From Hankyongella sp964404985 (GTDB taxonomy: Bacteria > Pseudomonadota > Alphaproteobacteria > Sphingomonadales > Sphingomonadaceae): 64,000 nucleotides of DNA. The stretch covers positions 9,749-73,748 of the forward strand of contig CAYOMD010000009.1 in assembly GCA_964404985.1 (NCBI GenBank), in the 5' to 3' direction. Position numbers and translations under genes: made by a program. Positions within the stretch are counted from its first letter, which is position 1, and each line of letters starts with the position of its first letter. The notes under the pieces are model-generated. The model had not been told where the DNA came from. It was given only the letters and a program-made list of their open reading frames with translations, and did no database searches. This document shows positions 62,194 through 64,000 of this stretch, piece by piece.

Positions 62194-62915
62194 CCGGGCC
62201 GCTATCGGGCAAACTGGCGCTGGTGACCGGGGCCAGCCGCGGCATCGGGGCGGCAACCGGACTCGCTTTGGCACAGGCCGGGGCCCATGTGGTGCTGACG
62301 GCGCGCACCGAAGGCGGCTTGACCGAAGTCGACGACCGCATCAACACCGCCGGCGGCACGGCAACGCTCGCCCCGTTCGACCTGACCGACGGCGATGCGG
62401 TGGACCGGCTGGCAGACGCCATCGGCAAGCGCTGGGGTCGTCTGGACATCCTGGTGCTGAATGCGGCGACGCTCGGCACCTTGTCCCCTGTCGGCCATGC
62501 CCTGCCGAGAGACTTCGACAAGGTGATGGCGCTCAATCTCACCGCCAGCTTCCGGATGCTGCGCGCCTGCGATCCGCTGCTGCGTCTGGCGCCGGCTGCG
62601 CGGGTGGTGGCGCTGACTTCCAGCGTCGCCCGCAACCCGCGCGCCTACTGGGGGCCGTATGCTGCCTCCAAGGCCGCGCTGGAAACGCTGGTTGATTGCT
62701 ATGCCGAGGAAGTGGGCAGCATTACCAACATCCGCTGTGCAATCGTCGACCCCGGCGCGACCCGGACAGCGATGCGTGGCGAGGCGTTTCCCGGTGAGGA
62801 CCCTGCAAAACTGAAAGACCCCGAGGCTGTTGGTCTTGCCATTCTCACCCTGCTGGCTGAGGATTTTGAGACCGGGCGGCGTCTGCGGGTCGATGCGCCG
62901 AGACGGGACGTATAG
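62190..62915 (+). CDS. Short-chain dehydrogenase/reductase
   Basis: 241 aa from the ATG at 62190, overlapping the purF stop. Classical SDR: cofactor motif TGASRGIG, NAATLG (NNAG equivalent), catalytic Ser in LTSSVA and Tyr-Lys in YAASKAAL, plus IVDPGATRTAMR. Alphaproteobacteria often encode such an SDR directly after purF. Substrate unknown. Confidence 0.93.
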   Translation: MTGPLSGKLALVTGASRGIGAATGLALAQAGAHVVLTARTEGGLTEVDDRINTAGGTATLAPFDLTDGDAVDRLADAIGKRWGRLDILVLNAATLGTLSPVGHALPRDFDKVMALNLTASFRMLRACDPLLRLAPAARVVALTSSVARNPRAYWGPYAASKAALETLVDCYAEEVGSITNIRCAIVDPGATRTAMRGEAFPGEDPAKLKDPEAVGLAILTLLAEDFETGRRLRVDAPRRDV

Positions 62916-62918
62916 GCC

Positions 62919-63254
62919 ATGCCATCGACAACGCTCGCCTGGAGTCTGCTGCTGGTCGCCGGTCTCATGGAGGTTGTCTGGGTGTACCTCATGAAGCAGA
63001 CCGAAGGCTTCACCCGGCTTTGGCCGACGGTTGCGTTTTTCGCGGTCTCCTGGGGGTCGTTCTACCTGCTGTCGGTAGCAGTCAGGGTGCTGCCCATCGG
63101 TACCGCCTATGCGGTCTGGACCGGGATCGGGGCCGTCGGTGCGGCATTGGTCGGTATTCTGCTATACCATGAGCCGGCGCACGCGCCGCGCCTGCTGGCC
63201 ATCGGCATGATCGTCGGCGGCATCGCCCTGCTGAAAGTCACCAGCCCTGCGTGA
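62919..63254 (+). CDS. Small multidrug resistance family transporter (SugE/Gdx-like)
   Basis: 111 aa, four membrane segments. The proton/substrate glutamate is E18 in GLMEVVWVYLMKQTEGF, and the signature PIGTAYAVWTGIGAVGAALVGILLYHEP is intact. The GLMEVVW start resembles the guanidinium exporter Gdx subgroup more than EmrE, but specificity is not certain. Three bases after the SDR gene, so purF-SDR-SMR form an operon. Converges on clpA, nine bases apart. Confidence 0.9.
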   Translation: MPSTTLAWSLLLVAGLMEVVWVYLMKQTEGFTRLWPTVAFFAVSWGSFYLLSVAVRVLPIGTAYAVWTGIGAVGAALVGILLYHEPAHAPRLLAIGMIVGGIALLKVTSPA

Positions 63255-63263
63255 GGATATCCC

Positions 63264-64000
63264 TTACTTCGTCGGGGCTTTGGCCTTGCGGCGACGTTTT
63301 CCGGTGCTGCCAGGCGGCGGCAGTTGGCGCGGTGCTGTCGGCACGACTTCGAAGCTCAGCGTGTCATCCCGCACGTGGACGCGGACCTCGCCCCCCTTCA
63401 CCAGCTTGCCAAACAGCAACTCGTCAGCGAGCGGTGTCTTGATCTGCTCCTGAATCAGCCGCGCCATCGGGCGTGCGCCGAACAGCTTGTCGTAGCCGCG
63501 CGTCGTCAGCCAGGCCTTGGCGTCGTCGGTCAGCGCAATGTGCACCTGCCGCTCGGCCAGTTGCAGCTCCAGTTCGATGATGAACTTGTCGACCACACGG
63601 GCCACCACTTCCGAGGGCAGATAGTCAAACGGCACCACCGCATCGAGCCGGTTGCGGAACTCCGGCGAGAACATGCGTTTGATGGCTTCCTCGTCGTCGC
63701 CGCTGCGCTGGCTGCTGCCGAAACCGATGGCCTCGCGTGCCATGTCGGCAGCACCGGCATTGGTGGTCATCACCAGGATGACGTTGCGGAAATCAACGGT
63801 CTTGCCGTGGTGATCAGTCAGCTTGCCGTTGTCCATCACCTGCAGCAGGATGTTGAACAAGTCTGGGTGTGCCTTCTCGATCTCGTCGAGCAGCAGCACG
63901 CTATGCGGGTTCTGGTCGACCGCATCGGTGAGCTGGCCGCCCTGATCATAGCCGACATAGCCCGGCGGTGCGCCGATCAGCCGGCTCACCGAATGCCGCT
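63264..64000 (-). CDS. clpA: ATP-dependent Clp protease ATP-binding subunit ClpA, C-terminal part
   Basis: The frame is open to the window edge; about 245 C-terminal residues of the second AAA+ module are present. Seen: HSVSRLIGAPPGYVGYDQGG, Walker B SVLLLDEIEKAHPDL, VMTTNAGA (sensor 1), the ClpP-binding IGFG loop, SPEFRNRLD (arginine finger), and GARPMARLIQEQIKTPL (sensor 2). The tail is Lys/Arg/Pro-rich. The N-domain and first ATPase lie beyond the window. Confidence 0.95.
   Translation of the reverse strand, partial: RHSVSRLIGAPPGYVGYDQGGQLTDAVDQNPHSVLLLDEIEKAHPDLFNILLQVMDNGKLTDHHGKTVDFRNVILVMTTNAGAADMAREAIGFGSSQRSGDDEEAIKRMFSPEFRNRLDAVVPFDYLPSEVVARVVDKFIIELELQLAERQVHIALTDDAKAWLTTRGYDKLFGARPMARLIQEQIKTPLADELLFGKLVKGGEVRVHVRDDTLSFEVVPTAPRQLPPPGSTGKRRRKAKAPTK

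Noticed and set aside
60706..62274. A 522-codon minus frame across purF
   Set aside because: Antisense to purF, whose motifs are complete.

Overview
The window is dense, GC-rich chromosomal DNA from an alphaproteobacterium. This rests on the gene set and order (ppiD-trpE, tpiA-secG-pyrG, a fused-kinase-type ThrB, GatCAB, a Tad/Cpa pilus locus in Caulobacter nomenclature, PhaZ, the leucine catabolic cluster) and on intergenic inverted repeats of the CCGTTCG...GAGCC...GTCGA type known from alphaproteobacteria. The family or order cannot be fixed from this sequence alone. No phage, insertion sequence, CRISPR array or replication origin is visible. || 1-13 kb: a cut divergent polysaccharide deacetylase; ppiD-trpE on the minus strand; tpiA, secG, pyrG and a chlorite-dismutase-family gene on plus; a PA0069-type radical SAM gene, a YheT-type hydrolase, leuA with a structured leader, and a large exported phytase-like esterase. 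13-22 kb: rpsD, an EVE-domain gene, tRNA-Pro(TGG), a DUF3667 membrane protein, M1 and M2 metallopeptidases, and an alpha/beta hydrolase. 21-32 kb: a Tad (Flp pilus) assembly operon cpaABCDEF-tadBC, followed by a BON-OmpA protein and a membrane-anchored helix-hairpin-helix protein; no pilin, TadD or TadE/F/G gene is in view. 32-39 kb: hydrolases, ruvX, gatC-gatA, a DUF417 gene inserted before gatB, gatB, and a YqhA-type membrane protein. || 39.5-42.1 kb is an AT-richer islet encoding an exported cassette (CsgG-like, small lipoprotein, DUF4810, GNA1162/DUF799). It is followed by an exported unknown protein, a YeeE/YedE transporter, and rnhA-thrB-ispH. 46-48 kb holds two tandem exported TonB C-terminal-domain proteins and a lipoprotein. 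48-56 kb is a leucine/isovalerate catabolic block (ivd, mccA, liuC-type hydratase, mccB) with a chemoreceptor gene set between ivd and the carboxylase genes. 56-64 kb: a CobS-like membrane protein that has lost the catalytic motif, an intracellular PHA depolymerase, an anchored SRPBCC protein, folE-hisI, purF-SDR-SMR efflux, and the 3' part of clpA. || Genes work together as amino-acid and nucleotide biosynthesis (trpE, leuA, thrB, hisI, pyrG, purF), translation fidelity (GatCAB), envelope folding and secretion (ppiD, secG), surface adhesion (Tad), and carbon storage and catabolism (phaZ, liu genes). The most unusual items are a candidate Leu-codon leader in front of leuA, a triosephosphate isomerase and a CobS-like protein with altered active-site motifs, two inverted-pair intergenic repeats sharing a 25-base identical core, the AT-rich CsgG/GNA1162 cassette, and the chemoreceptor embedded in the leucine catabolic block.
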